A DNA stretch of 60,456 nucleotides from Clostridioides difficile (GTDB taxonomy: Bacteria > Bacillota > Clostridia > Peptostreptococcales > Peptostreptococcaceae), in assembly GCF_001299635.1 (NCBI RefSeq), contig NZ_JRHN01000037.1:1-60456 (forward strand). Direction: 5' to 3'. Made by a program: the position numbers and the translations under genes. This document shows positions 34,136-44,177 of this stretch, in pieces. The notes beneath the pieces are model-generated. The model did not search any database. It saw only the letters and a list, made by a program, of their open reading frames with translations, and was not told where the DNA came from. Position 1 is the stretch's first letter. Each line of letters begins with the position of its first letter.

Positions 34136-34597
34136 TTAATCTAGAGATTTAAATAAATTTACCATTTCTAATGCACTCATAGCACAATCATAACCTTTAT
34201 TTCCAGCCTTTGTACCTGCTCTTTCAATGGCTTGTTCAATATTTTCTGTAGTTACGATTCCAAAAATAACAGGCAATTCATTGTCTAAAGATACTTTTGC
34301 TATACCCTTAGATACTTCGCTACATACATAATCATAATGAGATGTAGCTCCTCTTATAACACATCCTAAACAGATTATAGCATCATACTTACCACTTTTA
34401 GACATTTTCTGAGCAACAAGAGGTATTTCAAAAGCTCCAGGTACCCAAGCTATTTCTATATTCTCTGGAGAAACATCATGTCTTAAAAGGCAATCTTCAG
34501 CACCTGATAAAAGTTTTGATGTTATAAATTCATTAAAACGAGAATTTATTATACCTATCTTTAAATCTTTTCCAATAAGTTTTCCTTCATATATCAT
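34136..34597 (-). CDS. ribH: 6,7-dimethyl-8-ribityllumazine synthase
   Basis: A 153-residue enzyme that condenses the ribityl-pyrimidine with dihydroxybutanone phosphate to make lumazine, forming a hollow icosahedral or pentameric assembly. The motifs [28 protein letters not shown] and [14 protein letters not shown] with [12 protein letters not shown] at the end are all present. It is the last gene of the leftward riboflavin operon, 104 bases after ribBA. The ATG follows GGAGGAAATAAAAA. Confidence 0.96.
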   Translation of the reverse strand: MIYEGKLIGKDLKIGIINSRFNEFITSKLLSGAEDCLLRHDVSPENIEIAWVPGAFEIPLVAQKMSKSGKYDAIICLGCVIRGATSHYDYVCSEVSKGIAKVSLDNELPVIFGIVTTENIEQAIERAGTKAGNKGYDCAMSALEMVNLFKSLD

Positions 34598-34701
34598 TTT
34601 TTATTTCCTCCAATTTTATTTATGTTATAGATTTATATTTATAAATATATTTAATATTAATTGCAAATAATTACTTAGTAGAAAAAAATCATATTAATAA
34701 C

Positions 34702-35895
34702 TTATATAATATCCAATAGATGTCCCATTTTATCTTTTTTAGTTTTTAGATATAGCTTATTAAAGTCATTAATCTCTTCGTTAATAGGAACTCTATTGTT
34801 GATTTTTATTCCATATTTCTCTAACTGATTTATTTTATCAGGATTATTACTTAAAAGGCTTATACTTTTTATGTTTAAATTTTTTAATATTTGAGCAGCC
34901 ATATAAAAATCTCTCATATCTTCTTCAAATCCAAGCATTAGATTTGCTTCTACAGTATCATAACCTTCTTCTTGAAGTTTATAAGCTTTAATTTTATTTA
35001 AAAGACCAATACCCCTACCTTCTTGTTTCATATAAATTAAAACACCATTTCCATTTTCTACGATTTTCTTCATAGAAGATTCTAATTGTAATCCACAATC
35101 ACATTTTAAAGAGTGGAACACATCGCCTGTTAAACATTCAGAATGAAGTCTAACTAGAGTATTTTCTTTATTTATATTTCCATAAGTAAGGGCAATATGT
35201 TCTTCATTTGAATATGTATCTTTATATCCTATGATTTCAAAGTTACCATATTTTGTTGGAAGGAAAGCGCTAGATACCTTTTCTATAGTAGTTTCATTTG
35301 TTTTACGATATTCTATAAGGTCTTTTATAGTGATAATTTTCAAATTATGTTTTTCTTTAAAAATCATTAAATCATCAACTCTTGCCATTGTACCATCATC
35401 TTTCATTATTTCACATATAAGACCAATTTCTTTAAACCCTGCAAGTCTAGCTAGGTCTACAGAAGCTTCTGTATGTCCATCTCTAACAAGGACTCCACCA
35501 GTTTTTGCTATTAGAGGGAAAATATGACCAGGAGTTTTGAAATCCTTACTTGTAGAATTCTCATCACAGAATAATTTTACAGTTTCAGCTCTTTCATATG
35601 CAGATATACCAGTTAGAGTATCTGCACCATCTATAGTAACAGTAAATGCTGTTTGAAATGTATCTGTATTTTCTCTGACCATAAGAGGTATATTTAAACT
35701 TTTAAATTTTTTTTCAGTAGCAGGTAGACAAATTAGACCTCTACCATATGTAGCCATAAAATTTATTGATTCAGGGGTAGCCATCTCAGCTGCCATCAGT
35801 AAATCTCCTTCATTTTCTCTACTTTCATCATCAACAACAATTACCATCTTTCCATTTTTTATATCTTTTATAGCTTCTTCAATAGTATTAAACAT
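34702..35895 (-). CDS. ribBA: Bifunctional DHBP synthase / GTP cyclohydrolase II
   Basis: A 397-residue fusion. Residues 1-200 are dihydroxybutanone-phosphate synthase (VVDDESRENEGDLLMAAE, TPGHIFPLIAKTGGVLVRDG). Residues about 205-397 are GTP cyclohydrolase II with zinc ligands in CLTGDVFHSLKCDCG and the QEGRGIGLLNKIKAY motif. It makes both branch precursors of riboflavin. The start at 35895 is fixed by AAAGGAGTGAATTAT on the minus strand; the frame runs 33 bases further upstream into ribE, without homology. Confidence 0.96.
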   Translation of the reverse strand: MFNTIEEAIKDIKNGKMVIVVDDESRENEGDLLMAAEMATPESINFMATYGRGLICLPATEKKFKSLNIPLMVRENTDTFQTAFTVTIDGADTLTGISAYERAETVKLFCDENSTSKDFKTPGHIFPLIAKTGGVLVRDGHTEASVDLARLAGFKEIGLICEIMKDDGTMARVDDLMIFKEKHNLKIITIKDLIEYRKTNETTIEKVSSAFLPTKYGNFEIIGYKDTYSNEEHIALTYGNINKENTLVRLHSECLTGDVFHSLKCDCGLQLESSMKKIVENGNGVLIYMKQEGRGIGLLNKIKAYKLQEEGYDTVEANLMLGFEEDMRDFYMAAQILKNLNIKSISLLSNNPDKINQLEKYGIKINNRVPINEEINDFNKLYLKTKKDKMGHLLDII

Positions 35896-35917
35896 ATAAT
35901 TCACTCCTTTATCATTT

Positions 35918-36583
35918 TTAAAAACCATTTTTAAATAAAAAATCTTTATCTATATTTGATTTACAATTACTACTATTAGAATTTAATTCCTTGTAGTTAT
36001 TAATCATAAAATTATTAACATACTTTCCAATTACATCACTTTCTAAATTAACAAAGTCTCCAACATTTTTTGTTAAGAGAGTAGTATTCAATTTAGTATG
36101 AGGTATGACAGAAACTTTGAATATTTCATCATCCAAATATGATATAGTTAAACTTACACCATCAATGGCAACTGAACCTTTAAGTATCATTGATGATAAG
36201 AGTTTTTTTACTGGTCGTATGCTCACTAAAACTGCATTTTCGTCTTTTTCAAACTTACAAATAGTACCTTTACCATCAACATGCCCTGTTACTATGTGAC
36301 CTCCGAATCTTGAAGAAAGGCTCATGGCTCTTTCAAGGTTTACTTTGTCATTTGTATTTAATGAGCCTAAATTTGTAGAACGAATTGTCTCCATCATAAC
36401 ATCTGCTGTAAACTCATTTTTTCCTAGTTTTGAAACAGTTAGACAAACTCCATTTACAGCGATACTATCTCCAAGATTTGTACCATCTAATATTTTGTTT
36501 GATAGTATGGTTACTTGTCCGCTTTTGCCATTAGCAGTAATTTTTCTAAGTATTCCAACTTCTTCTACTATGCCAGTAAACAT
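35918..36583 (-). CDS. ribE: Riboflavin synthase, alpha subunit
   Basis: A 221-residue enzyme with two lumazine-binding repeats: MFTGIVEEVG, GDSIAVNGVCLTV and RFGGHIVTGHVDG in the first, and KGSVAIDGVSLTISY with VSVIPHT in the second. It dismutates two lumazines to riboflavin. The last 30 residues (NNYKELNSNSSNCKSNIDKD) extend beyond the usual end. The ATG follows AGGAGGTCATA; 22 bases separate it from the ribBA start. Confidence 0.95.
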   Translation of the reverse strand: MFTGIVEEVGILRKITANGKSGQVTILSNKILDGTNLGDSIAVNGVCLTVSKLGKNEFTADVMMETIRSTNLGSLNTNDKVNLERAMSLSSRFGGHIVTGHVDGKGTICKFEKDENAVLVSIRPVKKLLSSMILKGSVAIDGVSLTISYLDDEIFKVSVIPHTKLNTTLLTKNVGDFVNLESDVIGKYVNNFMINNYKELNSNSSNCKSNIDKDFLFKNGF

Positions 36584-36613
36584 TATGACCTCCTGTATAT
36601 ATATTCATAAAAT

Positions 36614-37726
36614 TTATTTTAAAACATCAGATTCTATCAAAACATCTCCATCTATTAAAGTTACATCATTAATTACTAGTTGTGTTGAATCTGCTAGACG
36701 AGTTACTCCTTCTCCAGAAACAAATGTAGGTGCGTCTTTACCACCTATAATTTTAGGGGATAAAAATAGCTTGACCTTATCAACTAATTTATTTCTAAAT
36801 AGACTGTCATTAAGTGTAGAACCCCCTTCAACTAGTACAGAATCAATGTTTAGTTCTCCTAGTTTATACATTACAAATTTTAAATCAACTAAGCCATTTT
36901 TCTTAGGAGAAATTATGACTTCAACATTCTTTTCTTTTAATACTGATAATTTTTTACTGTCTTCACAACATGTGAAAACTATAGTTTTACTAGTTTTATC
37001 TTTAACTAAATTACTGTTAACTGGTAATCTCAGATTTGTATCTATTACTATTCTTGTAGGATGAGACACTTCATCTTGATTAAGTCTACAAGTTAGCAAG
37101 GGATTATCATTTAAAACTGTGTTTATACCAACCATTATACTATGATACTTATTTCTGTATTTATGAGTTAGGTATCTTGAAGACTCATTAGATATCCATT
37201 TTGATTCTAGTGATTTTGTAGCAATTTTACCATCTAGACTTACTGCCGATTTTACAATACAAAGAGGTTTTTTATTTTTTATGTAATAAAAGAATATTTC
37301 ATTTAATTGTTTTGCTTCTTCTTCTAATATTCCTACAGTAACATCAATGTTGTTATCTTTTAATTTTTTTACTCCATTACCACAAACAAGTGGGTTTGGG
37401 TCTAGTGTAGATATGACAACCCTTTTAACTTTATTTTGAATAATTTTATCAACACAAGGTGGTGTTTTACCATGATGAGAACATGGTTCTAAATTCACAT
37501 AAAGAGTAGAGTCTTTTAAACTTTGTTTAGCACTGTTTATAGCATTTACTTCAGCATGATTAGAGCCGAATTTCTCATGATATCCTTTGCCTATTATCTC
37601 ACTATCTTTAACAATTACACACCCAACTAGTGGATTTGGACTTGTAAAACCTTCCCCTTTTTTAGCTAATTCAAGAGCTTTTTTCATATAATAAATGTCT
37701 TTTTCTTTTTGATTCACAAAATTCAA
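36614..37726 (-). CDS. ribD: Riboflavin-specific deaminase / reductase
   Basis: A 370-residue bifunctional enzyme. The N-terminal deaminase has HAEVNA and PCSHHGKTPPC as zinc ligands; the C-terminal reductase has SLDGKIATKSLESKWISN and VLVEGGSTLNDSLF. The start is TTG at 37726: AGGAGG lies 10 bases upstream and the family N-terminus (YYMKKALELAKKGEGFTSPN) follows closely. It is the first gene behind the FMN riboswitch. Confidence 0.95.
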   Translation of the reverse strand: MNFVNQKEKDIYYMKKALELAKKGEGFTSPNPLVGCVIVKDSEIIGKGYHEKFGSNHAEVNAINSAKQSLKDSTLYVNLEPCSHHGKTPPCVDKIIQNKVKRVVISTLDPNPLVCGNGVKKLKDNNIDVTVGILEEEAKQLNEIFFYYIKNKKPLCIVKSAVSLDGKIATKSLESKWISNESSRYLTHKYRNKYHSIMVGINTVLNDNPLLTCRLNQDEVSHPTRIVIDTNLRLPVNSNLVKDKTSKTIVFTCCEDSKKLSVLKEKNVEVIISPKKNGLVDLKFVMYKLGELNIDSVLVEGGSTLNDSLFRNKLVDKVKLFLSPKIIGGKDAPTFVSGEGVTRLADSTQLVINDVTLIDGDVLIESDVLK

Positions 37727-37763
37727 GATGTGTACACCTCCTGTTTAATTAGATAATTTTTAA

Positions 37764-37794
37764 ACAAAAAACCCTGAGAATTAACTCAGGGTTT
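37764..37794 (-). terminator. Attenuator terminator of the FMN riboswitch
   Basis: On the minus strand AAACCCTGAG pairs with CTCAGGGTTT and is followed by TTTTG. It stands between the aptamer and ribD, so FMN binding should stop transcription here. Confidence 0.9.
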
Positions 37795-37861
37795 AGAATA
37801 ATCTACAATAAATGTTTAATAAGAGCACAATAAAACAGCTCTACAAAAAACTCATTAAACA

Positions 37862-37977
37862 TATCTTCTTCCATCCAGACTTTACTGTCGGCTTTGGAAT
37901 TTAACCAAATCAACCAAGTTTTAGCTTGGCTCGCGGGCTATACCGCCGATTGGGAATTTCACCCTACCCCGAAGATT
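37862..37977 (-). promoter_or_regulatory. FMN riboswitch (RFN element)
   Basis: On the minus strand the conserved blocks occur in order: CTTCGGGGTAGGGTGAAATT, CCCAATCGGCGGT, GCCCGCGAGCC, GATTTGGT, AATTCCAAAGCCGACAG and GTCTGGATGGAAGAAGA. Those are the helices of the RFN aptamer. ATCTTC and GAAGAT close the basal stem. The element controls ribD-E-BA-H by the terminator just downstream. Confidence 0.97.
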
Positions 37978-37998
37978 AAGTATTAAATTTATATTTAG

Positions 37999-38027
37999 AA
38001 TGTATCATAAATTATTTTACTTTGCAA
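37999..38027 (-). promoter_or_regulatory. Probable promoter of the rib operon
   Basis: On the minus strand TTGCAA, a 17-base spacer and TACATT lie about 25 bases upstream of the RFN element. Confidence 0.45.
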
Positions 38028-38167
38028 ACAATTTTTTTCAAAATATATGTTAATATATAATATAGAACGTCTATAAACTTTGAAATACTGGGATTGTGAA
38101 TATAAAAATAAAAATTTGAACATAATCAGGAAAGAAGTCTAATTAATTTAAATTAGGAGAGAAATAT

Positions 38168-40651
38168 ATGAATGAAAAACTTTTAGAAATACTATCAAAA
38201 TACTATGGATATACAAGCTTTAGAAAAGGTCAAGAATCTATAATAAATTCTATTTTGAGTGAAAAAGATGTACTAGCTATAATGCCAACTGGAGGTGGTA
38301 AATCTATTTGTTATCAACTTCCAGCATTGATATTAGATGGGATGACAATAGTAATTTCTCCACTTATATCTCTTATGAAAGACCAAGTAGATGCTTTAAA
38401 GACTATGGGGATTAATGCTGCTTTCATAAATAGTTCACTGAGCAATAAAGAATTTAATGAGATATTAAATAATATTAGAAAAAATAATTATAAAATACTC
38501 TATATTGCTCCAGAGAGATTAGATGCACATGAGTTTATTGAACTAATAAATAATAACAACATAAGTCAAATTGCAATAGATGAAGCACATTGTGTGTCTC
38601 AATGGGGGCATGATTTTAGATTGAGTTATAGAAGGATTTCTGATTTTATAAAGAATTTACCTAAAAGACCTATAATTACAGCCTTTACAGCAACCGCTTC
38701 AGAAGAGGTACGAGCTGATATAATAAATTTATTATGTCTAGAAAATCCAGACTGTTATATAACCGGTTTTGATAGAGAAAACTTATCAATAAACATAGTA
38801 AAATCATCTAGTAAAAATAAATATATTTTAGATTATATTAAAAATCATAAAAATGAGTCTGGAATTATATATGCTGCAACTAGAAAGGAAGTTGAAAACA
38901 TACATAATGGATTATCTAAGAGAAATATATCTGTATCAAAATATCATGCAGGTTTATCTAAAAATGAAAGAAGTAAAAATCAAGAAGATTTTATAAATGA
39001 TGATGTGGATATAATGGTAGCAACAAATGCATTTGGAATGGGTATTGATAAACCTAATATAAGATGGGTTATACACTACAACATGCCTCAAAGTATAGAA
39101 AATTACTATCAAGAAATAGGTAGAGCTGGTAGAGATGGAGAGAAAAGTGAATGTGTGCTTTTGTTTTCTCCAGGAGATGTACATATACAAAAATATTTAA
39201 TCGATATTGGAGTTGAGAATCCTGAAAGGAAGTTGTTTCAACACAAAAAGCTTCAATATATGATTGACTTGGCTTACAGTAATTCATGTTATAGAAGGAC
39301 AATACTAAATTACTTTGGAGAAAATTATATAGAAGATTGTAATAATTGTAGTAACTGTTTAGTAGAAGGTGAAATAGTAGATAAAACTATAGATGCTCAA
39401 AAAGTTATTTCATGTGTAGCTAGAATGAAAAGAAGTTATGGTGTTACTACCATTGTAGATGTACTTAGAGGGTCTAAGAATAAAAAGATTTTACAACTTG
39501 AATTGAATACTTTATCTACATATAATATTATGAGAGACTATTCAAGTGAAGATTTAAAGAACTTTATAAATACATTGGTTTCCCATGGATTCTTGGATTT
39601 AGTTGAGACTTTAGGTAATGGAAATAGAGGAAGTTTTCCAACCATAAGATTGAATGATATGTCTATGAAAGTTTTAAAAGGTCAAGTGAAAGTTGAATTT
39701 AAAGAAATCGTGATGACAAAATCATTAGAAGTAGAAGATGAGTTATATAGTGCTTTAAGAGAGCTTAGACATTCAATAGCAAGTGAAGAAAGAATAGCTC
39801 CATATATGGTATTTGGAGATGGGACACTTAGGGCTATGTCTAGCAGTTATCCAATTAATAAAGAAGAGATGTTAGATATATCTGGAGTAGGGGAAATTAA
39901 GTATCAAAAATATGGTAGAGATTTTGAAACAATAATTAAAGAATATGTCGAAAAAAACAACATAAACAAAAAAAGTGAAGAAAAAAATGTCGATTTAGAT
40001 AATGTTAATAGTGAGTTCTTTGAAGTTAATTCAGATAAAGCTCTATATGAAAAACTATTAAGTATTAGAGGTGAATATGCAATAAAAGAAAAAGTACTCC
40101 CATATATGATTTTATCCAATAAGACACTGAAAGAAATAAGTGGAAGATATCCAATTGATGAAGAGCAACTGAAGGACATTTCAGGTATAGGTGGAGTAAA
40201 AATTAAAAAGTATGGAGCTAGTATTTTGGATGAAGTCAAACAATATGTAAGAGAAAATGATATTAATGTTACTTGGGAAAAAAAGGGTAAAAGGAAGTTA
40301 ATACTAGATGGAGAAAGTAGAAAAAATAATGAAATAGCATTAGATTTATTAAATCAAGGCAAGGATATACAAAGTATTAGCCAAGAACTAGAGATTTCAT
40401 TATCGACTATTATTGGATATGCCCATGACTATGTAAAGGATGGACATAGTATATCGTTTGATTTAGAATTAGAAAATTTCTACAATGAAGATGAAAAGCA
40501 AATGATTTTAGAAGTTTGTGAAAAAGTAGGATATGATAATTTAAATAACATAAAAAGAAAACTTCCAGATTCAATAAAGTATGAAAACATAAGAGCTGTG
40601 ATGCTTGATTCTTATCTTAAAAATTTAAAAAATGATATTATGTCAGAGTAA
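38168..40651 (+). CDS. recQ: RecQ-family DNA helicase with two HRDC domains
   Basis: An 827-residue 3'-5' helicase. The helicase core has Walker A PTGGGKS at 40-46, DEAH at 138-141 and the motif VI region YYQEIGRAGRDG. A zinc-binding/RQC region follows with Cys residues in CNNCSNC. It has two HRDC domains, at about 515-590 and 630-705 (SISGVGEIK-type and ISGIGGVKIKKYG motifs). A C-terminal HTH_40-like domain (ALDLLNQGKDIQSISQELEI) completes it. It is longer than E. coli RecQ (about 610 residues) because of the second HRDC and the HTH. The ATG follows AGGAGAGAAATAT. Confidence 0.95.
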   Translation: MNEKLLEILSKYYGYTSFRKGQESIINSILSEKDVLAIMPTGGGKSICYQLPALILDGMTIVISPLISLMKDQVDALKTMGINAAFINSSLSNKEFNEILNNIRKNNYKILYIAPERLDAHEFIELINNNNISQIAIDEAHCVSQWGHDFRLSYRRISDFIKNLPKRPIITAFTATASEEVRADIINLLCLENPDCYITGFDRENLSINIVKSSSKNKYILDYIKNHKNESGIIYAATRKEVENIHNGLSKRNISVSKYHAGLSKNERSKNQEDFINDDVDIMVATNAFGMGIDKPNIRWVIHYNMPQSIENYYQEIGRAGRDGEKSECVLLFSPGDVHIQKYLIDIGVENPERKLFQHKKLQYMIDLAYSNSCYRRTILNYFGENYIEDCNNCSNCLVEGEIVDKTIDAQKVISCVARMKRSYGVTTIVDVLRGSKNKKILQLELNTLSTYNIMRDYSSEDLKNFINTLVSHGFLDLVETLGNGNRGSFPTIRLNDMSMKVLKGQVKVEFKEIVMTKSLEVEDELYSALRELRHSIASEERIAPYMVFGDGTLRAMSSSYPINKEEMLDISGVGEIKYQKYGRDFETIIKEYVEKNNINKKSEEKNVDLDNVNSEFFEVNSDKALYEKLLSIRGEYAIKEKVLPYMILSNKTLKEISGRYPIDEEQLKDISGIGGVKIKKYGASILDEVKQYVRENDINVTWEKKGKRKLILDGESRKNNEIALDLLNQGKDIQSISQELEISLSTIIGYAHDYVKDGHSISFDLELENFYNEDEKQMILEVCEKVGYDNLNNIKRKLPDSIKYENIRAVMLDSYLKNLKNDIMSE

Positions 40652-40689
40652 TTTTTAATATCTCCAAAAATAAAATTTGTATTATTGTG

Positions 40690-40718
40690 TTGAACTAATA
40701 ATTTTGCTGTGTTATACT
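40690..40718 (+). promoter_or_regulatory. SigmaA promoter of the thiamine operon
   Basis: TTGAAC at 40690-40695, a 17-base spacer and TATACT at 40713-40718, about 25 bases before the aptamer. Confidence 0.75.
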
Positions 40719-40743
40719 GAATTTGTAAAAATAATGAAAAATT

Positions 40744-40840
40744 AGAGCTAGGGGCGCTAGAATTGGCTAGCTGAGAGATAAAGCCGTAACTTACAAACCC
40801 TAATAACCTGATCAAGATAATGCTTGCGAAGGGAAGCTTT
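40744..40840 (+). promoter_or_regulatory. TPP riboswitch (THI element)
   Basis: AGCTAGGGGCGCTAG, GGCTAGCTGAGAGATAAAGC, ACAAACCCTAATAACCTGATC and AAGATAATGCTTGCGAAGGG give the TPP aptamer blocks in order. These are the CTGAGA internal loop, ACCCT...ACCTGAT and the TGC-GNAGGGAA end. It lies in front of thiC and is followed by an attenuator. Confidence 0.96.
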
Positions 40841-40918
40841 TAATATAATTTTGTTACATAAATAGACAAATTATTTAATGTTAGGGAAAATTTGTCTAAG
40901 TGTATATATGATTATAAG

Positions 40919-40951
40919 AGTGCTTTCCAAACAAGGAAAAGCACTTTTTTT
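40919..40951 (+). terminator. Attenuator terminator of the TPP riboswitch
   Basis: AGTGCTTTCC pairs with GGAAAAGCACT (one bulged A), followed by six T residues, 41 bases before the thiC ATG. GACAAATT/AATTTGTC at 40864-40897 could form part of a competing fold. Confidence 0.9.
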
Positions 40952-40991
40952 ATTTTCAAAAACTATAACTTTAATCTTGGAGGATTGTAAT

Positions 40992-42293
40992 ATGAATTAT
41001 ACAACACAAATGGATGCTGCTAGAAAAGGCATAATAACTAAAGAAATGGAAATAGTTTCTCAAAAAGAGCAAGTAGATGTGAATGAACTAAGAGAATTAA
41101 TAGCAAATGGACAAGTTGTTATACCTGCTAATAAAAATCATAAATCTTTAAGTGCAGAAGGTGTAGGTAAAAATTTAAGAACAAAGATAAATGTAAATCT
41201 AGGAATTTCAAGAGATTGTAAGGATATAGAAAAAGAACTTGAAAAAGTTAGAGTAGCAATAGACATGAAAGCTGAAGCTATAATGGATTTGAGTAACTAT
41301 GGTAAAACTAGAGAATTTAGAGAAAAAGTGGTTGAAATGTCACCTGCAATGATAGGTTCAGTACCTATGTACGATGCAGTGGGATATTTAGAAAAAGAAT
41401 TAAAAGATATAACAGAAGAAGAGTTTTTGAATGTAATAAGACAACATGCTATTGATGGAGTTGACTTTATCACTATACATGCAGGTCTTACAAGGAATGT
41501 TTGCCAAAAGATAAAAAATCATGAAAGATTAACTCATATAGTATCTCGTGGAGGTTCTCTGTTATTTGCATGGATGGAATTGAATAATAAGGAAAATCCT
41601 ATTTATACTAATTTTGATAAAATATTGGATATATGTGAGGAATACGATGTTACATTGAGTTTAGGAGATGCTTGTAGACCTGGCTGTATAAAAGATTCTA
41701 CTGATGGAGTTCAAATTCAGGAACTAGTAGTATTAGGTGAGCTTACTAAAAGAGCATGGGAGAGAAATGTACAAGTAATGATAGAAGGACCTGGTCATAT
41801 GGCTATTGATGAGATAGAAGCAAATGTAGTATTAGAAAAAAGATTGTGTCATGGAGCACCTTTTTATGTTCTTGGGCCATTAGTTACAGATATAGCACCA
41901 GGTTATGACCATATAACAAGTGCAATAGGAGGAGCTTTGGCATGTGCTAAAGGAGTAGACTTTTTATGTTATGTAACTCCAGCAGAACACTTAAGATTAC
42001 CTAATTTAGATGACATGAAAGAAGGTATAATAGCTGCAAAAATAGCTGCTCATGCAGGAGATATAGCTAAAAACGTTAAAGGTGCTCGTGAATGGGATAA
42101 TAAGATGAGTAAAGCCAGAGCTGATTTAGATTGGTGTGAAATGTTTAGACTTGCAATAGATCCTGAAAAAGCTAAGAGATATAGAGATGAATCAACTCCT
42201 ACTCATGAAGATAGCTGTACTATGTGTGGAAAAATGTGTTCAATGAGAACAGTTAAGAAAATATTAAATAATGAGGAACTTAATTTAATATAA
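40992..42293 (+). CDS. thiC: Phosphomethylpyrimidine synthase
   Basis: A 433-residue radical-SAM enzyme converting aminoimidazole ribotide to the thiamine pyrimidine (HMP-P). The cluster cysteines near the C-terminus are [10 protein letters not shown], giving CX2CX3C as in the shorter anaerobe-type Thi[28 protein letters not shown] and [12 protein letters not shown] are core motifs. The start at 40992 follows GGAGGATTGTAAT; an upstream in-frame ATG at 40878 lies before the attenuator and is not used. Confidence 0.96.
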   Translation: MNYTTQMDAARKGIITKEMEIVSQKEQVDVNELRELIANGQVVIPANKNHKSLSAEGVGKNLRTKINVNLGISRDCKDIEKELEKVRVAIDMKAEAIMDLSNYGKTREFREKVVEMSPAMIGSVPMYDAVGYLEKELKDITEEEFLNVIRQHAIDGVDFITIHAGLTRNVCQKIKNHERLTHIVSRGGSLLFAWMELNNKENPIYTNFDKILDICEEYDVTLSLGDACRPGCIKDSTDGVQIQELVVLGELTKRAWERNVQVMIEGPGHMAIDEIEANVVLEKRLCHGAPFYVLGPLVTDIAPGYDHITSAIGGALACAKGVDFLCYVTPAEHLRLPNLDDMKEGIIAAKIAAHAGDIAKNVKGAREWDNKMSKARADLDWCEMFRLAIDPEKAKRYRDESTPTHEDSCTMCGKMCSMRTVKKILNNEELNLI

Positions 42294-42337
42294 TTTGTGA
42301 TTAGAATAAAATAGATTTAAAAAGAGGAGGTGATTTG

Positions 42338-42532
42338 GTGAAGGTTAATGGGAAGGATGTTGAATTTAAAAAAGATTTGACTATAATAGATTTATTAAAT
42401 AAATATAACTTAAAGAGTGATAGAGTTGTAGTTGAAGTAAATCTAGAAATAATTGAAGAATCCAACTACAGTACATATATATTGAAAGACGAAGATATTA
42501 TAGAGCTTATTAGTTTTGTTGGAGGTGGTTAA
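42338..42532 (+). CDS. thiS: Thiamine sulfur-carrier protein
   Basis: A 64-residue ubiquitin-fold carrier ending ISFVGGG, the Gly-Gly tail that is adenylated and thiocarboxylated. AGGAGG at 42325-42330 is 7 bases before GTG 42338, which is preferred to TTG 42335. The ribosome site for thiF (GGAGG) lies within its last Gly codons. It hands sulfur to ThiG. Confidence 0.92.
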   Translation: MKVNGKDVEFKKDLTIIDLLNKYNLKSDRVVVEVNLEIIEESNYSTYILKDEDIIELISFVGGG

Positions 42533-42533
42533 A

Positions 42534-43328
42534 ATAAAGATATTTGTAAATGAATTATTAACAGATGTTGAAGAAAATACGACTGCCTACAAAGTTAGAG
42601 ATGATTATAATTGTAAATGTGATGTATTAGTGTTAAATGGATATCCAATTAAAACAGATATTCCTCTTTGTGAGAACGATAAATTAACACTTATACAAAA
42701 GGGAGTCAAGCCATCATTTGATGAATTAGAAAACTTATTGATTGCGAGACATACTCCAAATATACATAATAAGTTAAAAAAAGGGAAGGTTGCTATATTG
42801 GGGTTAGGGGGACTTGGGTCCAATATAGCTATCTCTTTAGCCAGAATTGGAGTAGGAGAACTTTTACTTATAGACTATGATGTTGTAGAACCTTCTAATC
42901 TAAATAGACAGCAGTATTTTATAGATGATATTGGAAAATTAAAAACTGATGCTATGATAGAAAATATAAAAAAAATAAATCCGTTTATAAAGCTAAAGAA
43001 ACAAGATATTTTTTTAAATAAACATAATATGGATGCTATTAAAGATTCAGATTTGATAATTGAAGCTTTTGATGATGCATCATGTAAGGCACAGGTTTGT
43101 AACTATGTGTTAATAAATTTAAAAGATAAATATCTAATAGCATCATCAGGTATGGCAGGTTATTATGATTCAAATATAATAACTACTAAGAAGATAAAAG
43201 ACAAGTTTTATATATGTGGTGATTTTGTAAATGAAGCTAAATTTGGTGAAGGTCTTATGGCTCCAAGGGTCGCTATCTGTGCAAATCACATGGCAAACTT
43301 GGCAACACAAATACTTATAGATATGTAA
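42534..43328 (+). CDS. thiF: ThiS adenylyltransferase with built-in ThiS-like domain
   Basis: A 264-residue E1-like enzyme. Residues about 90-264 are the adenylation domain with GLGGLGSNIA (nucleotide loop), NRQQY and KTDAM. The first 60 residues (KIFVNELLTDVEENTTAYKV, ending DKLTLIQKG) form a second ThiS-like ubiquitin fold without Gly-Gly. The best start is ATA at 42534, 8 bases after GGAGG and 2 bases after the thiS stop. Upstream TTG/GTG codons (42516, 42525) overlap or precede that site. The usual CxxC zinc pairs are absent. Confidence 0.85.
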   Translation: MKIFVNELLTDVEENTTAYKVRDDYNCKCDVLVLNGYPIKTDIPLCENDKLTLIQKGVKPSFDELENLLIARHTPNIHNKLKKGKVAILGLGGLGSNIAISLARIGVGELLLIDYDVVEPSNLNRQQYFIDDIGKLKTDAMIENIKKINPFIKLKKQDIFLNKHNMDAIKDSDLIIEAFDDASCKAQVCNYVLINLKDKYLIASSGMAGYYDSNIITTKKIKDKFYICGDFVNEAKFGEGLMAPRVAICANHMANLATQILIDM

Positions 43329-43390
43329 ATACTAAAATTAAATTCTAAAAAGATTGAATATTAAAAAAGTTGTACATGGAGGGAAATAAT

Positions 43391-44161
43391 ATGGATAAAT
43401 TGGTACTTGGTGGACATGAATTCAATAGTAGATTGTTGGTTGGAACAGGTAAATATGGTTCAAATAATATATTGCCTGAGGTAATAAAAGAAAGTGGCAG
43501 TGAGATAATAACAATGGCACTTAGAAGAGTGGATTTAGATAATAAACAAGAGAATATATTAACATATATTCCGAAAGAAATGACAATACTTCCAAATACA
43601 TCAGGAGCTACTAATGCAGAAGAAGCAGTAAGAATAGCTAGAATATCCAGAAAAATGGGATGTGGAGATTTTATAAAAATAGAAGTGATATCAGATACTA
43701 GATATTTACTTCCTGATAATGAAGAAACTATAAAAGCTACAAGAATACTTGCTGATGAAGGATTTATAGTTCTTCCATATATGACACCAGACCTTTATGC
43801 TGGAAGAAGACTTATAGAAGCTAATGCAGCAGCAGTTATGCCTCTCGGGGCTCCAATTGGTTCAAATAGAGGGCTTCAAATGAAAGAAATGATAAGAATA
43901 ATGATAGATGAATTAGATATACCAATAATAGTGGATGCGGGTATTGGCAAACCATCTCAAGCTATGGAAGCTATGGAAATGGGAGCTGATGCTGTACTCG
44001 TTAACACTGCGATAGCTTCAGCAGGAAATCCTGTGCAAATGGCAAGAGCATTTAGACTAGCTGTAGAGGGTGGAAGAGAAGCATATCTCGCAAAAACAGG
44101 AAGTGTATCAGAATTTGCAAATGCATCTTCTCCTTTAACAGGTTTTTTAGGCAATTTATAG
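43391..44161 (+). CDS. thiG: Thiazole synthase
   Basis: A 256-residue TIM-barrel enzyme making the thiazole phosphate from deoxyxylulose phosphate, ThiS-COSH and dehydroglycine. Key motifs are [12 protein letters not shown], the Schiff-base Lys in [17 protein letters not shown], and [12 protein letters not shown] with [12 protein letters not shown]. The start at 43391 is set by GGAGGGAAATAAT; the frame is open 21 bases further upstream. Confidence 0.96.
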   Translation: MDKLVLGGHEFNSRLLVGTGKYGSNNILPEVIKESGSEIITMALRRVDLDNKQENILTYIPKEMTILPNTSGATNAEEAVRIARISRKMGCGDFIKIEVISDTRYLLPDNEETIKATRILADEGFIVLPYMTPDLYAGRRLIEANAAAVMPLGAPIGSNRGLQMKEMIRIMIDELDIPIIVDAGIGKPSQAMEAMEMGADAVLVNTAIASAGNPVQMARAFRLAVEGGREAYLAKTGSVSEFANASSPLTGFLGNL

Positions 44162-44177
44162 AAAGTGGTGATTGGTG

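Noticed and set aside
36324-37064. Rightward 246-codon frame
   Set aside because: Antisense to ribE and ribD, both with strong family motifs; no ribosome site.
40878-40991. Longer N-terminus for thiC
   Set aside because: This in-frame extension includes the attenuator terminator, and family homology begins at the ATG at 40992 with its own GGAGG.
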